From positions 1 to 64,000 of the forward strand of contig DATKAN010000010.1 in NCBI GenBank assembly GCA_035498035.1: DNA of 64,000 nt, in the 5' to 3' direction. The notes beneath the pieces were generated by a model. It did no database searches. It saw nothing but the letters and a program-made list of their open reading frames with translations, and was not told the DNA's origin. Source of the stretch: Nitrospiria bacterium (lineage in GTDB: Bacteria; Nitrospirota; Nitrospiria; JACQBZ01). Made by a program: the position numbers and the translations under genes. This document shows positions 1 to 7,417 of this stretch, piece by piece (position 1 is the stretch's first letter; each line of letters opens with the position of its first letter).

Positions 1-100
1 GTTGACCAATTTTTTAAAACCCGGTACAATCCCGCATTATAATTCCTATCCAAATCCGGCCGCTTTTCCAGATTTCATACGTCCCGGCCCGGTGGAAAAG
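1..100 (+). repeat. promoter-plus-hairpin leader element, copy 1
   Basis: This is the most divergent of three related elements (others at 2748-2861 and 3591-3708). It carries a consensus promoter followed by a hairpin. The 5' arm CTTTTCCA (63-70) pairs with TGGAAAAG (93-100), and the ACGTCCCGGCCC segment just before the 3' arm matches the other copies. The 3' arm ends four bases before the ATG at 105, so the hairpin would cover the ribosome-binding position of the downstream gene. The element may be truncated at the window edge. Confidence 0.6.
2..30 (+). promoter_or_regulatory. sigma70-type promoter of the BrkB-family gene
   Basis: The -35 box TTGACC (2-7) and the -10 box TACAAT (25-30) are separated by exactly 17 bp. 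Transcription would start near 37 and run through the hairpin leader into the ATG at 105. Confidence 0.65.
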
Positions 101-104
101 ACCG

Positions 105-974
105 ATGATCACCCGATTCGATTTTCGCCTTCCGTGGCGGATTATGAGAGCAACGGTCCGCCAATTCCTGACGGCTCAGGGACCGTTCCTGGCCTCCGGA
201 TTGGCCTTTGATCTGCTCCTTTACTGTGTCCCGCTCCTTTTTCTGATCCTTTCGGTCATGGGTTTTCTCCTCGCCCGGAAGGAGCAGATTGAAGTGGCCA
301 AAAACCTCCTGACCCAGGTGATGCCCGGGGCCCATCAGGTCATCACCGAGAATCTTACGATGATCGTCGCGAGCCGGAACCAGTCCGGACTGATCGGGTT
401 CCTCCTCTTCATCATGTTCAGCATGACCATGTTCGGGTCGGCCCGCACCGCCTTGAATGCCGTCATGGCGGTCACGCGGCCGGGCAATTTTTTCATCGGG
501 AAGGGGGTCGATCTTTTGGTCTCCGTGTTTTTCGCCGGCCTTTTCGGTCTCACCATCGCGGTGCTGTCGCTGCTGTCGGCCCTCCGGGGATTGACGGACC
601 GGATCTTCTTTCTCGGCGCCATCCTCAGACCCGGCTGGATGCTGCTCAGCGAGGTCCTCGGCTTTCTGTTCACGGCGGTGCTCTTCTACGTGCTGTACCG
701 ATTCTGCCCGGCCCGGACCTGCGGGCGCAACGCGCTCTCCATCGCCTCGCTGGCGGGAGCGGGGCTGTTTGAAATATCAAAATGGGTCTTTGCCTGGTAT
801 GTCTCGAGGGCCCGGGACTTCGCCCTTGTGCACGGCACGTTGAACGGCCTGCTATTCTTTCTTCTCTGGGTTTATTATGCCTGCGTGGTTTTTCTCTTCG
901 CCGGCGCCTTGGGATGGGCGGTGGATCGCGAGACGGCGTCCCTTTCCCCGCGCGGACCCTTACCCGGAGACTAA
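105..974 (+). CDS. YihY/BrkB-family inner-membrane protein
   Basis: A 289-residue integral membrane protein of the YihY/virulence-factor BrkB family (the family once mis-annotated as RNase BN). An amphipathic N-terminus is followed by about six hydrophobic segments, from roughly residues 25-60 to 240-275. The family-typical FGSARTALNAVM stretch after the third segment is present, as is the late LLWVYYACVVFLFAGALG helix. Molecular function is unsettled for the family. The ATG at 105 lies just downstream of a consensus promoter and hairpin. The gene is followed after seven bases by the phospholipase GTG, so the two are probably cotranscribed. Confidence 0.85.
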   Translation: MITRFDFRLPWRIMRATVRQFLTAQGPFLASGLAFDLLLYCVPLLFLILSVMGFLLARKEQIEVAKNLLTQVMPGAHQVITENLTMIVASRNQSGLIGFLLFIMFSMTMFGSARTALNAVMAVTRPGNFFIGKGVDLLVSVFFAGLFGLTIAVLSLLSALRGLTDRIFFLGAILRPGWMLLSEVLGFLFTAVLFYVLYRFCPARTCGRNALSIASLAGAGLFEISKWVFAWYVSRARDFALVHGTLNGLLFFLLWVYYACVVFLFAGALGWAVDRETASLSPRGPLPGD

Positions 975-981
975 TCCTCCG

Positions 982-1845
982 GTGCGGCCGCGGACAGACA
1001 GTCGAATAACCCTCTTCTTCCTGACCGCCCTCACCCTGGCCTTCGTATCGGCGTCACCCGCCCGCTCGGAGGAAACCGGGGATTCCAGGCCCGGGTTGTA
1101 CTTTACCCCCCACAAGCTGAATTATTTCATTCTCAACGGGCTGCCGCCCAACGATAACGCGCAGGTCAAATTCCAGATCAGCGCGAAATATCAGGTGGTC
1201 GAATGGTCCGACTATCATTTCTATTTCGCCTATACCCAGAAATCGTTCTGGAATATCGGAAAACCTTCCATGCCCTTCGAGGAAAACAACTACAACCCCG
1301 AAATCTTCATCTCCCGCACCTTCGACCGGCCGATCCGGGGAAATCTTGAGCTCCACGACGTCGCCGTCGGTCCGATCGAACACGAATCGAACGGCTTGGA
1401 CGGTCCCGATTCCCGCAGCTGGAACCGGACCTATGTCGCCTCCTCCCTCGGTCTTGAACCTCGAAAGCCCCTGGCCGAGACTCCCGCGCTGATCCGGTAC
1501 CGCTTTCTTTTCTCGATCAAGCTATGGGTCCCTTACGACACGGGAAGCGAGGACAAATATCTGGAGTCCATCGGCAAGGGGAATGAACGTTTTACAGATT
1601 ACGCCGGATGGGGCGAGGTCAGGATAAATCTCCGGGACCTTCTCTGGCCCAAGAATCAACTCGATATTACGACCAGGATCCTCAATGACTGGAATAAAGG
1701 GGGCTACGAATTCGGGTTTCATCAGAATATCCCCAACACCGATTTCTATTTATACGCCCAGTACTGGTACGGCTACGGCGAGAGCCTGCTGCGGTTTGCG
1801 GAGTCGGATCGAAGGTTCAAGGTGGGGTTCTCGTTCTTTTTTTAA
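982..1845 (+). CDS. pldA: outer-membrane phospholipase A (PldA family)
   Basis: A calcium-dependent outer-membrane phospholipase A that hydrolyses acyl esters of phospholipids reaching the outer leaflet. The family signature HESNG...SRSWNR is present. His134, Ser136 and Asn148 (287-aa numbering) keep the spacing of the E. coli OMPLA catalytic triad. The C-terminus ends in aromatic residues (VGFSFFF), as beta-barrel proteins do. I chose the GTG at 982 because it gives a proper signal peptide (RITLFFLTALTLAF...ARSEE) and has GGAGA at 966-970. A longer in-frame reading from 877 would overlap the BrkB gene by 98 bases. Starts seven bases after the BrkB stop. Confidence 0.88.
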   Translation: MRPRTDSRITLFFLTALTLAFVSASPARSEETGDSRPGLYFTPHKLNYFILNGLPPNDNAQVKFQISAKYQVVEWSDYHFYFAYTQKSFWNIGKPSMPFEENNYNPEIFISRTFDRPIRGNLELHDVAVGPIEHESNGLDGPDSRSWNRTYVASSLGLEPRKPLAETPALIRYRFLFSIKLWVPYDTGSEDKYLESIGKGNERFTDYAGWGEVRINLRDLLWPKNQLDITTRILNDWNKGGYEFGFHQNIPNTDFYLYAQYWYGYGESLLRFAESDRRFKVGFSFFF

Positions 1846-1976
1846 CGGATCGCGGCGTTTATATATATAATGTATGGGCGGCAACGCGCTGCGGCCCGAT
1901 ATGAGAGATCCGGGCAACAACAGCGGGTCGCCCCGACAAATGGGTTGATGGTTTTTATTATTGGAGATCGTCTCCG

Positions 1977-2717
1977 ATGCCTCGTAATCTGAGTCGACGG
2001 GAGGTGCTCGGCCTGCTGGGGGTTGCCACCGCCATGCTGACGGGTTGTGGACCCGGATCGTCAAGTCCGCGATGGTTGACGGGCCTTTTGTCCCGGAAGC
2101 CGGCTGCGGCGGCGCTGCCTCCCTGCATCGTGAGGCCGGACCAGACGGAGGGCCCCTATTTCGTGGACGAGCGGCTCAATCGAAGCGACATCCGTTCGGA
2201 TCCTTCTGACAACTCGGTGAAGGAAGGCCTTCCGCTCCAACTGACGCTTCGCGTTCATGAAATCCGCGACAAGGACTGCACGCCGCTCGCGGGCGTCATG
2301 GTGGATATCTGGCACTGCGACGCGAACGGCGTTTACGGGGACGTTCGGGACCGGTCGTTCGACACGCGGGGGAAGAAATTCCTGCGCGGCTATCAGATCA
2401 CCGACGCCGACGGGAGGGCCCGCTTTCTGACGATCTATCCCGGTTGGTACCCGGGCCGGGCCGTCCACATTCATTTTAAGATCCGCACGAAACCCGAGTC
2501 CCGACGGGGCTATGCCTTCACGTCGCAGATTTATTTCGACGATGCCCTTACGGACCAGATTCATGCCCATCCGCCCTATGCCGCAAAAGGAAAAGGCCGG
2601 GTGAGGAACGAGCAGGACGGCATCTTTCAAGACGGCGGCGATGAATTGATTCTCCCGTTGACCCAACAACCGCCAGGATACGCCGGAACGTTTGATATCG
2701 GGCTCGTGCTGGCGTGA
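1977..2717 (+). CDS. exported intradiol ring-cleavage dioxygenase-like protein
   Basis: A 246-residue protein of the intradiol (protocatechuate 3,4-/catechol 1,2-) dioxygenase fold. The TEGPYF motif lies near residue 57. Probable non-haem Fe(III) ligands are Tyr120 (GVYGDV), Tyr158 (GWYPGR), His164 and His166 (HIHF), with Arg161 in the usual catalytic place. The N-terminus is an export signal with a lipobox-like LTGC ending at Cys24, and the SRREVLG start resembles a twin-arginine signal. Secreted single-subunit members are common in environmental bacteria and their substrates are usually unknown. It stands alone without other aromatic-degradation genes, so a catabolic role is not established. 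Confidence 0.85.
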   Translation: MPRNLSRREVLGLLGVATAMLTGCGPGSSSPRWLTGLLSRKPAAAALPPCIVRPDQTEGPYFVDERLNRSDIRSDPSDNSVKEGLPLQLTLRVHEIRDKDCTPLAGVMVDIWHCDANGVYGDVRDRSFDTRGKKFLRGYQITDADGRARFLTIYPGWYPGRAVHIHFKIRTKPESRRGYAFTSQIYFDDALTDQIHAHPPYAAKGKGRVRNEQDGIFQDGGDELILPLTQQPPGYAGTFDIGLVLA

Positions 2718-2731
2718 ATCACCGATGGTAC

Positions 2732-2751
2732 GGGCGCAGCATGCTGCGCCC
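2732..2751. repeat. perfect 20-bp palindrome
   Basis: GGGCGCAGCATGCTGCGCCC reads the same on both strands and lies just after the dioxygenase stop, directly before promoter-leader copy 2. A related GCGCCCCTAC tail is seen near 10785-10795. It could act as a transcription terminator hairpin or be part of a mobile palindromic repeat. Confidence 0.6.
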
Positions 2752-2861
2752 CTACGAACCATTGACCATTCCTTTAAATCCCGATACAATCCCGTGTCAT
2801 TATACACACCTTCCCCAGCGCGGCCGTTTCCCCACTCGATTAAACGTCCCGGGCCACTGGG
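2748..2861 (+). repeat. promoter-plus-hairpin leader element, copy 2
   Basis: About 114 bp, clearly homologous to copy 3 along its whole length, from GCCCCTAC to CTGGG. A block of about 43 bp starting CCCCAGCGCGGCCG and ending CCCGGGCC is identical in both. It contains a promoter (2762-2790) and a hairpin whose outer arms are CCCAG (2814-2818) and CTGGG (2857-2861). It lies 21 bases before the ATG of the OmpW-like gene. Confidence 0.75.
2762..2790 (+). promoter_or_regulatory. sigma70-type promoter of the OmpW-like gene
   Basis: TTGACC (2762-2767) and TACAAT (2785-2790) with a 17-bp spacer, inside leader element copy 2. The predicted transcript starts near 2797 and carries the hairpin leader. 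Confidence 0.7.
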
Positions 2862-2882
2862 ATAATTTAGGCCGTCCCCAGT

Positions 2883-3575
2883 ATGAAGAGAATCACAATG
2901 CCTGTGCTGGTTCTCGTCGCACTCCTGATATTTATAAACAGCAGTCCTGCATGGGCATCGGCCCCCGTAGAATTGGGAGCCGAGATCCATGCGGGTTGGT
3001 CCGATTTCTCGAATCCGGATTCAGACCCGACATTGGATTCCCACTCCATTCTGGGATTCGGGCTCCAGGCTCGGCAAGGCCGTTTGAGCCTTGAGCTAGG
3101 CGCGGATTGGATCGAAACGGAAGTCTCGCAAAAATTCATCGAGGGATTTGGTATTTTGCCGATTCTGCTCGTTGGGAACGTCCTAACCGTAAAAGGGAAT
3201 TTGACGATCGTTCCGATTCTGCTAACCGGACGACTCCACCTCGGAACAGAAGGGGGAATGATCGACCCCTATATCGGAGGGGGTGGCGGTTATTATTTCT
3301 TATCGTATGATCCCGGTTCGACGGCAACCTCGATCACCGGCGGCAATTTATCGCATGACATCAATTTCCAAAGCACGCCCGGTATTCATGCAAACCTTGG
3401 CCTTGACATCCGGGTCACTCCCGTCATGACCTTCACAATCGATGCGCGGTACGTCTGGGCCAATGCCAAGGTGAGCTATAAAGGGGATCTGGCGGGTTTG
3501 AACTCCGGGGCCAATCCCCTGAGCCTCGATGGTTGGGTGACAACGTTCGGAATTAAGTATTACTTCAAAAACTAA
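2883..3575 (+). CDS. OmpW-like outer-membrane beta-barrel protein
   Basis: A 230-residue protein with a clear signal peptide (MKRITMPVLVLVALLIFINSS, cleavage after WASA) followed by alternating hydrophobic strands. PYIGGGGGYYFLSYD, GLDIRVTPVMTFTIDARYVWA and the terminal GIKYYFKN, ending in an aromatic-rich strand, fit an eight-stranded OmpW/OmpA-like barrel. OmpW proteins form narrow channels for small hydrophobic molecules; the substrate here cannot be inferred. Transcription probably starts in leader element copy 2 directly upstream. The gene stands alone between copies 2 and 3. Confidence 0.75.
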   Translation: MKRITMPVLVLVALLIFINSSPAWASAPVELGAEIHAGWSDFSNPDSDPTLDSHSILGFGLQARQGRLSLELGADWIETEVSQKFIEGFGILPILLVGNVLTVKGNLTIVPILLTGRLHLGTEGGMIDPYIGGGGGYYFLSYDPGSTATSITGGNLSHDINFQSTPGIHANLGLDIRVTPVMTFTIDARYVWANAKVSYKGDLAGLNSGANPLSLDGWVTTFGIKYYFKN

Positions 3576-3590
3576 TTATTGAATCCGGTT

Positions 3591-3708
3591 GCCCCTACCG
3601 ACCATTGACGATTTTCCACAATAGCGTTACAATCCTGCATCATTATATATACCTCCCCCAGCGCGGCCGTTTCCCCACTCGATTAAACGTCCCGGGCCGC
3701 TGGGGGAG
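3591..3708 (+). repeat. promoter-plus-hairpin leader element, copy 3
   Basis: About 118 bp, homologous to copy 2 from GCCCCTAC onward. It contains a promoter at 3605-3633. Here the hairpin has a perfect 10-bp outer stem, CTCCCCCAGC (3653-3662) with GCTGGGGGAG (3699-3708). The next gene starts only at 3852, with GC-rich repeat A in between. Confidence 0.75.
3605..3633 (+). promoter_or_regulatory. sigma70-type promoter upstream of the HExxH/TPR lipoprotein gene
   Basis: TTGACG (3605-3610) and TACAAT (3628-3633) with a 17-bp spacer, inside leader element copy 3. The leader to the TTG at 3852 would be about 210 nt long. Confidence 0.6.
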
Positions 3709-3760
3709 AAGAGCTTTCTCAAAATATACTCTGAACCAATCTATTTCAGACAAGTAGGTA

Positions 3761-3790
3761 CTCCCCTCCTCCGCGCCGGCCGAGGGATCG
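3761..3790 (+). repeat. GC-rich intergenic repeat, copy A
   Basis: Matches the core C-CCCCTCC-CCGCGCC-GCCGAGGGAT shared by five intergenic sites between 3.7 and 10.4 kb. CCCTC and GAGGG arms could form a short hairpin. It lies between leader copy 3 and the start of the HExxH/TPR lipoprotein gene. Confidence 0.55.
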
Positions 3791-3851
3791 GGGGTAGCGG
3801 ATTTCGTAGGGCCACGGCGCGCCGCCCCGCCACTAGAAGGGATCAATTCTT

Positions 3852-5462
3852 TTGACAGAAGGTCGATATAGAAATGGGTTGCTGTTGCTTCTGATAACTT
3901 TATTGACGTTGGGGATCGGTTATGCGGGGTGCGCAACCAAGAAACATTCCACCGTTATTGAGATTCGCTACCTTGTTGTTGTAGACCCTGCCCTCCCTTT
4001 TGTCGAAGACTACCAGATTAATAATTGGCTGGAGAAGGTCGAGGAAATATTCAAAGAGGCTGATGATATATCAATCCATTTCGTCCCCGCAGGAAAAGTT
4101 CACTTAGAGACCTTTTTAAGGGGTGAACAATGGGGACAAAGAGATTGGTTCCAGTCACAGAAGTTCAATGCACAGATCGATTCTCTCATCGAATCACGGC
4201 TGAGACAATATGACTTAAACTATATAAAGGATTATTTTGAGGACATCAAAAGAAAAGGACGCCTGAGCCAAAGTTTTTTTCTGAAAGATGTTCAAAATGC
4301 TCAAAAGCTGGATATCGATTTTTTTATAATGGAGATCAAAAAATATTTAACGGCTAATATTGAAGCATTTAGGGAAAAGGTAAGAATTCATGAGGATCAA
4401 AGCAGTGATCATATAAAATTCTCCCTCATGGCCGGTTGGCAAAATGCGCTGCGAGACTTGAAAGGCGCCGACATGATCCTGACCAACGAGATCGGGGCCG
4501 ATATCTATACTTTGGGGGATGTGTTTAATGAGAACAGTTTTCGAGTTAGCTTTACTCCGGGGTTGGCGGATTTTGAGACGTCTAGAATACTTGTAAGTGC
4601 ATTCCCTTGGCTTTATGCGCGGCCGCAGGATTCGGTCAAAGACTATACCCCGGCCAAGGATTATTTCACTTCCGCCGTGATTAGTCATGAAATTGCACAT
4701 GCCATCTTTCACCTTCAACACGATTTCACAAGGGGTGACTTCATTATGAGTGCCTCAGAAAATACACAAAGTAACTGGTTCAACAGAAAGCCTCGGTTTT
4801 CCGAAGAGAGTAAAAACGAGCTTCATGCCTGGGTCCTTGTTAAAGAAGCGCGCCAATTGGAACACGAGCGACGGCACCAGGAAGCCATCACCCGACTGCA
4901 GGGCGCGATACAAGTAAAAAAGGATTATCTACCCGCCTATCAGATGCTTGCTGGAATTTACGACCAGGACGGCCAAAAAGAATCGGCCGCACGGATAAGA
5001 CAGGCGAGCAAAGAGATTGATGACCGCGCCCATTGGCTTGAGAATTATTCCCGAGTTGCTTTTGCAAGTTATGCGAAGGGCAAAGAATTAGAATTGCTCG
5101 GCCGATCCGACGAGGCTATTGAAGAGTACAAAAAAGTTGTATATGGTGAGAATACAAATAATGCGTTGAATTACGATTTGCTCAATGACCTTATTATAGA
5201 AGCATACAGGAATATGGGCATACTCTATACAAACGAAATGAAACACGATGAGGGCATAAAAGTTTTAAACAAGCTATTGCAGATTCAGCCAAAAGACCCC
5301 AAAGCGCTTTACTTATTGGGAAGGAATTACTATTTTAAGAACGACAAACCGAATGCTGTATGGGCTTTGAAAAGTTTCTTGGCCTTAGAACAAGAAGGCC
5401 TGGATGCAGAGTCAGCGAGATCTCTTTTGAACGAACTCTCACAAGATAACGACGTAAAGTGA
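3852..5462 (+). CDS. lipoprotein with HExxH metalloprotease-like motif and TPR repeats
   Basis: A 536-residue predicted lipoprotein: hydrophobic N-terminus with lipobox YAGC (Cys near residue 27), a charged region to about 250, SHEIAHAIFHLQH near 280 (zinc-binding HExxH), IMSAS about 20 residues later that may act as a Met-turn, then TPR-like helical repeats from about 330 to the end. The third ligand of the metzincin pattern HExxHxxGxxH is not in its usual place, so the family is uncertain. TTG 3852 has AGAAGG at 3835-3840; a second TTG at 3879 is possible. Codon use is clearly AT-richer than in neighbours, suggesting acquisition by transfer. No named function is supportable. Confidence 0.7.
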   Translation: MTEGRYRNGLLLLLITLLTLGIGYAGCATKKHSTVIEIRYLVVVDPALPFVEDYQINNWLEKVEEIFKEADDISIHFVPAGKVHLETFLRGEQWGQRDWFQSQKFNAQIDSLIESRLRQYDLNYIKDYFEDIKRKGRLSQSFFLKDVQNAQKLDIDFFIMEIKKYLTANIEAFREKVRIHEDQSSDHIKFSLMAGWQNALRDLKGADMILTNEIGADIYTLGDVFNENSFRVSFTPGLADFETSRILVSAFPWLYARPQDSVKDYTPAKDYFTSAVISHEIAHAIFHLQHDFTRGDFIMSASENTQSNWFNRKPRFSEESKNELHAWVLVKEARQLEHERRHQEAITRLQGAIQVKKDYLPAYQMLAGIYDQDGQKESAARIRQASKEIDDRAHWLENYSRVAFASYAKGKELELLGRSDEAIEEYKKVVYGENTNNALNYDLLNDLIIEAYRNMGILYTNEMKHDEGIKVLNKLLQIQPKDPKALYLLGRNYYFKNDKPNAVWALKSFLALEQEGLDAESARSLLNELSQDNDVK

Positions 5463-5486
5463 AGGAAATAAATATTGTGGTACTGC

Positions 5487-5521
5487 TCTCCCCTCCCCCG
5501 CGCCTGCCGAGGGATTGGGAT
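5487..5521 (+). repeat. GC-rich intergenic repeat, copy B
   Basis: CTCCCCTCCCCCGCGCCTGC followed by CGAGGGATTGGG, the best-conserved copy together with D. It lies 24 bases after the stop of the HExxH/TPR lipoprotein gene. Confidence 0.65.
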
Positions 5522-5584
5522 ATGAACATCATTTTGGTCTAAATACATTTTCGCTTGATTGTTTGTAATACCCGAGGATTAACC

Positions 5585-6703
5585 GTGAACGAGTTTTTTA
5601 AAGTAACCTTCCATTTGCTGACATTAGCCATCCCAGCCTGCGTAGCCATAGCCGGTTGTGCCTCTGAATCGTCTTTTGCCGGGAAAAATACATTAGGAAG
5701 ATCCTCGACGCTACCTTTCTCCGACAGTATCAGACTATTGTCTCCTCAGGAATCGGCTCAGATGGAATACGGGGGAAAGTCTGGAACCCCTGTGGTGCTA
5801 ACCAAACCAATCAGAGGTGCAAATCTGAAGCAATATAAAAGTTTTGATGCCAATATCGCTATTCTGCGCAACATAGAAGGTAGGGAAAAGGCAAACCAAT
5901 ATAGTCAAGTTATGCGCCAAACATCAGCGGATATTATGAAACAGCGCGGTTTTAAGGTGGTCGATCCCAACGATTCTGACGCCGGTGTCGCCAGCGTCTT
6001 TGCACCATTCCAGGCCCAATCCGGAAGGACGGCCTTTGAACTTGTTGTGATCGTCTTTGATCGCAAAAAAGGCATGGACATCATCAATGAATCTCCCGGA
6101 AAAAAGGGGTTGTCTGCAATTTATCAATCCGCCGCCTGGATATCTGTTGCGCGGCTCTATCCCCAGATCGATCTCGGTCCAGAGCCAAACCCGACCGAGA
6201 AAGAAACGCTTTCCGTCCTAAAGAAGCTCTTTGACGCTGCATTTAACAAATTTATGTCTAAAACAGAATATCCCCAGATCCATTTTGACAATCGAATTTG
6301 GACAGAAGGGCACCGGGCTAACAGAACGGGAGGATTCATTGTAGAGTTTGTCCATCAGGGGGAAACGGTTGAAAATTGGACCGAGTTGGTCACCTGGGAA
6401 TTTTTTCAAACTTTAAAGACCGACACCCTTGAAGGCACGATGGACCGGATGAAACTTTACTTTTCTGAAAAACATCCCAACATTACGTGGAATGTGATAA
6501 GCAAAAGCGATACAGATTTGATTTACGAATGGAAATTACAGAACGATCCAACTAACGAAGATCAACATGAGATTGCGCGAATGATGCGGGGTGAAAATGG
6601 CATTCACCTCATACGCTACACAATCAAAACCCCCAACATACCCTCTCAGAAACGTGAGGAATGGCTAAATTTGTTGAGAGAAATTAAATTTGAGGGTTCA
6701 TAA
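5585..6703 (+). CDS. lipoprotein of unknown function
   Basis: A 372-residue predicted lipoprotein. The GTG at 5585 is preceded by GAGGA (5574-5578) and gives a lipoprotein signal ending IAGC (Cys near residue 24); an in-frame reading from 5555 has no better start. The first half is mixed alpha/beta with FELVVIVFDRKKGMDI. The second half contains FVHQGETVENWTELVTWEFF, a pattern I associate with uncharacterised bacterial lipoproteins. AT-richer than the surrounding genes, like the lipoprotein upstream, so the two probably arrived together. Bracketed by GC-rich repeats B and C. Function unknown. Confidence 0.7.
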   Translation: MNEFFKVTFHLLTLAIPACVAIAGCASESSFAGKNTLGRSSTLPFSDSIRLLSPQESAQMEYGGKSGTPVVLTKPIRGANLKQYKSFDANIAILRNIEGREKANQYSQVMRQTSADIMKQRGFKVVDPNDSDAGVASVFAPFQAQSGRTAFELVVIVFDRKKGMDIINESPGKKGLSAIYQSAAWISVARLYPQIDLGPEPNPTEKETLSVLKKLFDAAFNKFMSKTEYPQIHFDNRIWTEGHRANRTGGFIVEFVHQGETVENWTELVTWEFFQTLKTDTLEGTMDRMKLYFSEKHPNITWNVISKSDTDLIYEWKLQNDPTNEDQHEIARMMRGENGIHLIRYTIKTPNIPSQKREEWLNLLREIKFEGS

Positions 6704-6714
6704 TAGGTATTTCT

Positions 6715-6750
6715 CACCGCCCCCCCTCCCCCACGACTGCCGACGGATGA
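6715..6750 (+). repeat. GC-rich intergenic repeat, copy C
   Basis: A weaker copy: CCCCTCCCCCACGACTGCCG followed by ACGGATGAAGG. It lies 12 bases after the stop of the lipoprotein gene at 5585-6703. Confidence 0.5.
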
Positions 6751-6873
6751 AGGTTAATGTTTCCGTAAGGAGGCCCGAAGGGGCCGACTTTTCGGATCCA
6801 TCGACAGGGTCGGAGTTTGTTTGATTAACCGCGGATGGAACGAGTCTTTTTCTAACAGCAGGAGGAATGAACC

Positions 6874-7338
6874 ATGTTTCAATGGCTGAAATCACTGCTT
6901 AAGACGCCGGAGCCGGCCGGTCCGTCCCGTACGATCCGGACCTTCGGCGCATCGGATCAGCCCATCTCCACAGCCTCGGCCGCGTATCAAGATGGCTGGA
7001 TTTTTGAAACGAACGGAAACCAGACGTTTCGCCTCTTTGAGGTTCCGCTCTCCGGCATCGAGCAGTGCAGGGTGATCTATCGCGCAAAACTGAAGACCGA
7101 GAAGGTACAGGGCCGGGCCTATCTTGAGATGTGGTGCCAGCTGCCGGGACGCGGAGAGTTCTTCTCCAAAGGATTTCACCACGCCGTTAAAGGAACAAAC
7201 GACTGGGCTACGTATGAGACCCCTTTCTACCTAAAGCGCGGCCAGCAACCCGACCTCGTCAAGCTCAATCTCGTCATCGAAGGCGGCGGAAAGGTCCGAA
7301 TCAAAGAGGCCGAGCTGTTTTACATCCCTCTCAAATAG
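6874..7338 (+). CDS. conserved hypothetical protein, beta-sandwich-like
   Basis: A 154-residue protein with no signal peptide or membrane helix. The start ATG is preceded by AGGAGG. After a short basic N-terminus comes a beta-rich region (QTFRLFEVPLSG, RVIYRAKLKTEK, AYLEMWCQLPG, LVKLNLVIEGGGKVRIKEAELFYIPL) that looks like a carbohydrate-binding-type jelly roll as found in small bacterial proteins. No catalytic motif is visible. Codon use returns here to the GC-rich style of the genome. Unknown function; the fold assignment is only an impression. Confidence 0.65.
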   Translation: MFQWLKSLLKTPEPAGPSRTIRTFGASDQPISTASAAYQDGWIFETNGNQTFRLFEVPLSGIEQCRVIYRAKLKTEKVQGRAYLEMWCQLPGRGEFFSKGFHHAVKGTNDWATYETPFYLKRGQQPDLVKLNLVIEGGGKVRIKEAELFYIPLK

Positions 7339-7364
7339 GAATTGGATTCATAAAATCCCTAAAG

Positions 7365-7403
7365 AACCCCTCCCTTCCCCCGCGCCTGCCGAGGGAATCG
7401 GGA
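7365..7403 (+). repeat. GC-rich intergenic repeat, copy D
   Basis: CCCCCGCGCCTGCCGAGGGA followed by ATCGGGATTT, nearly identical to copy B over the core. It lies between the convergent 3' ends of the 6874-7338 and 7418-8353 genes. Confidence 0.65.
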
Positions 7404-7417
7404 TTTCACCCTGAGGT

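Noticed and set aside
2-211. 69-residue open frame at the window start
   Set aside because: It runs through the promoter and hairpin leader and overlaps the BrkB gene in another frame; no family likeness.
6721-6873. Possible riboswitch before the 6874 gene (GGAGGCCCGAAGGGGCC hairpin)
   Set aside because: Only a short GC hairpin is visible; no conserved aptamer core of any class I know, and no terminator follows.
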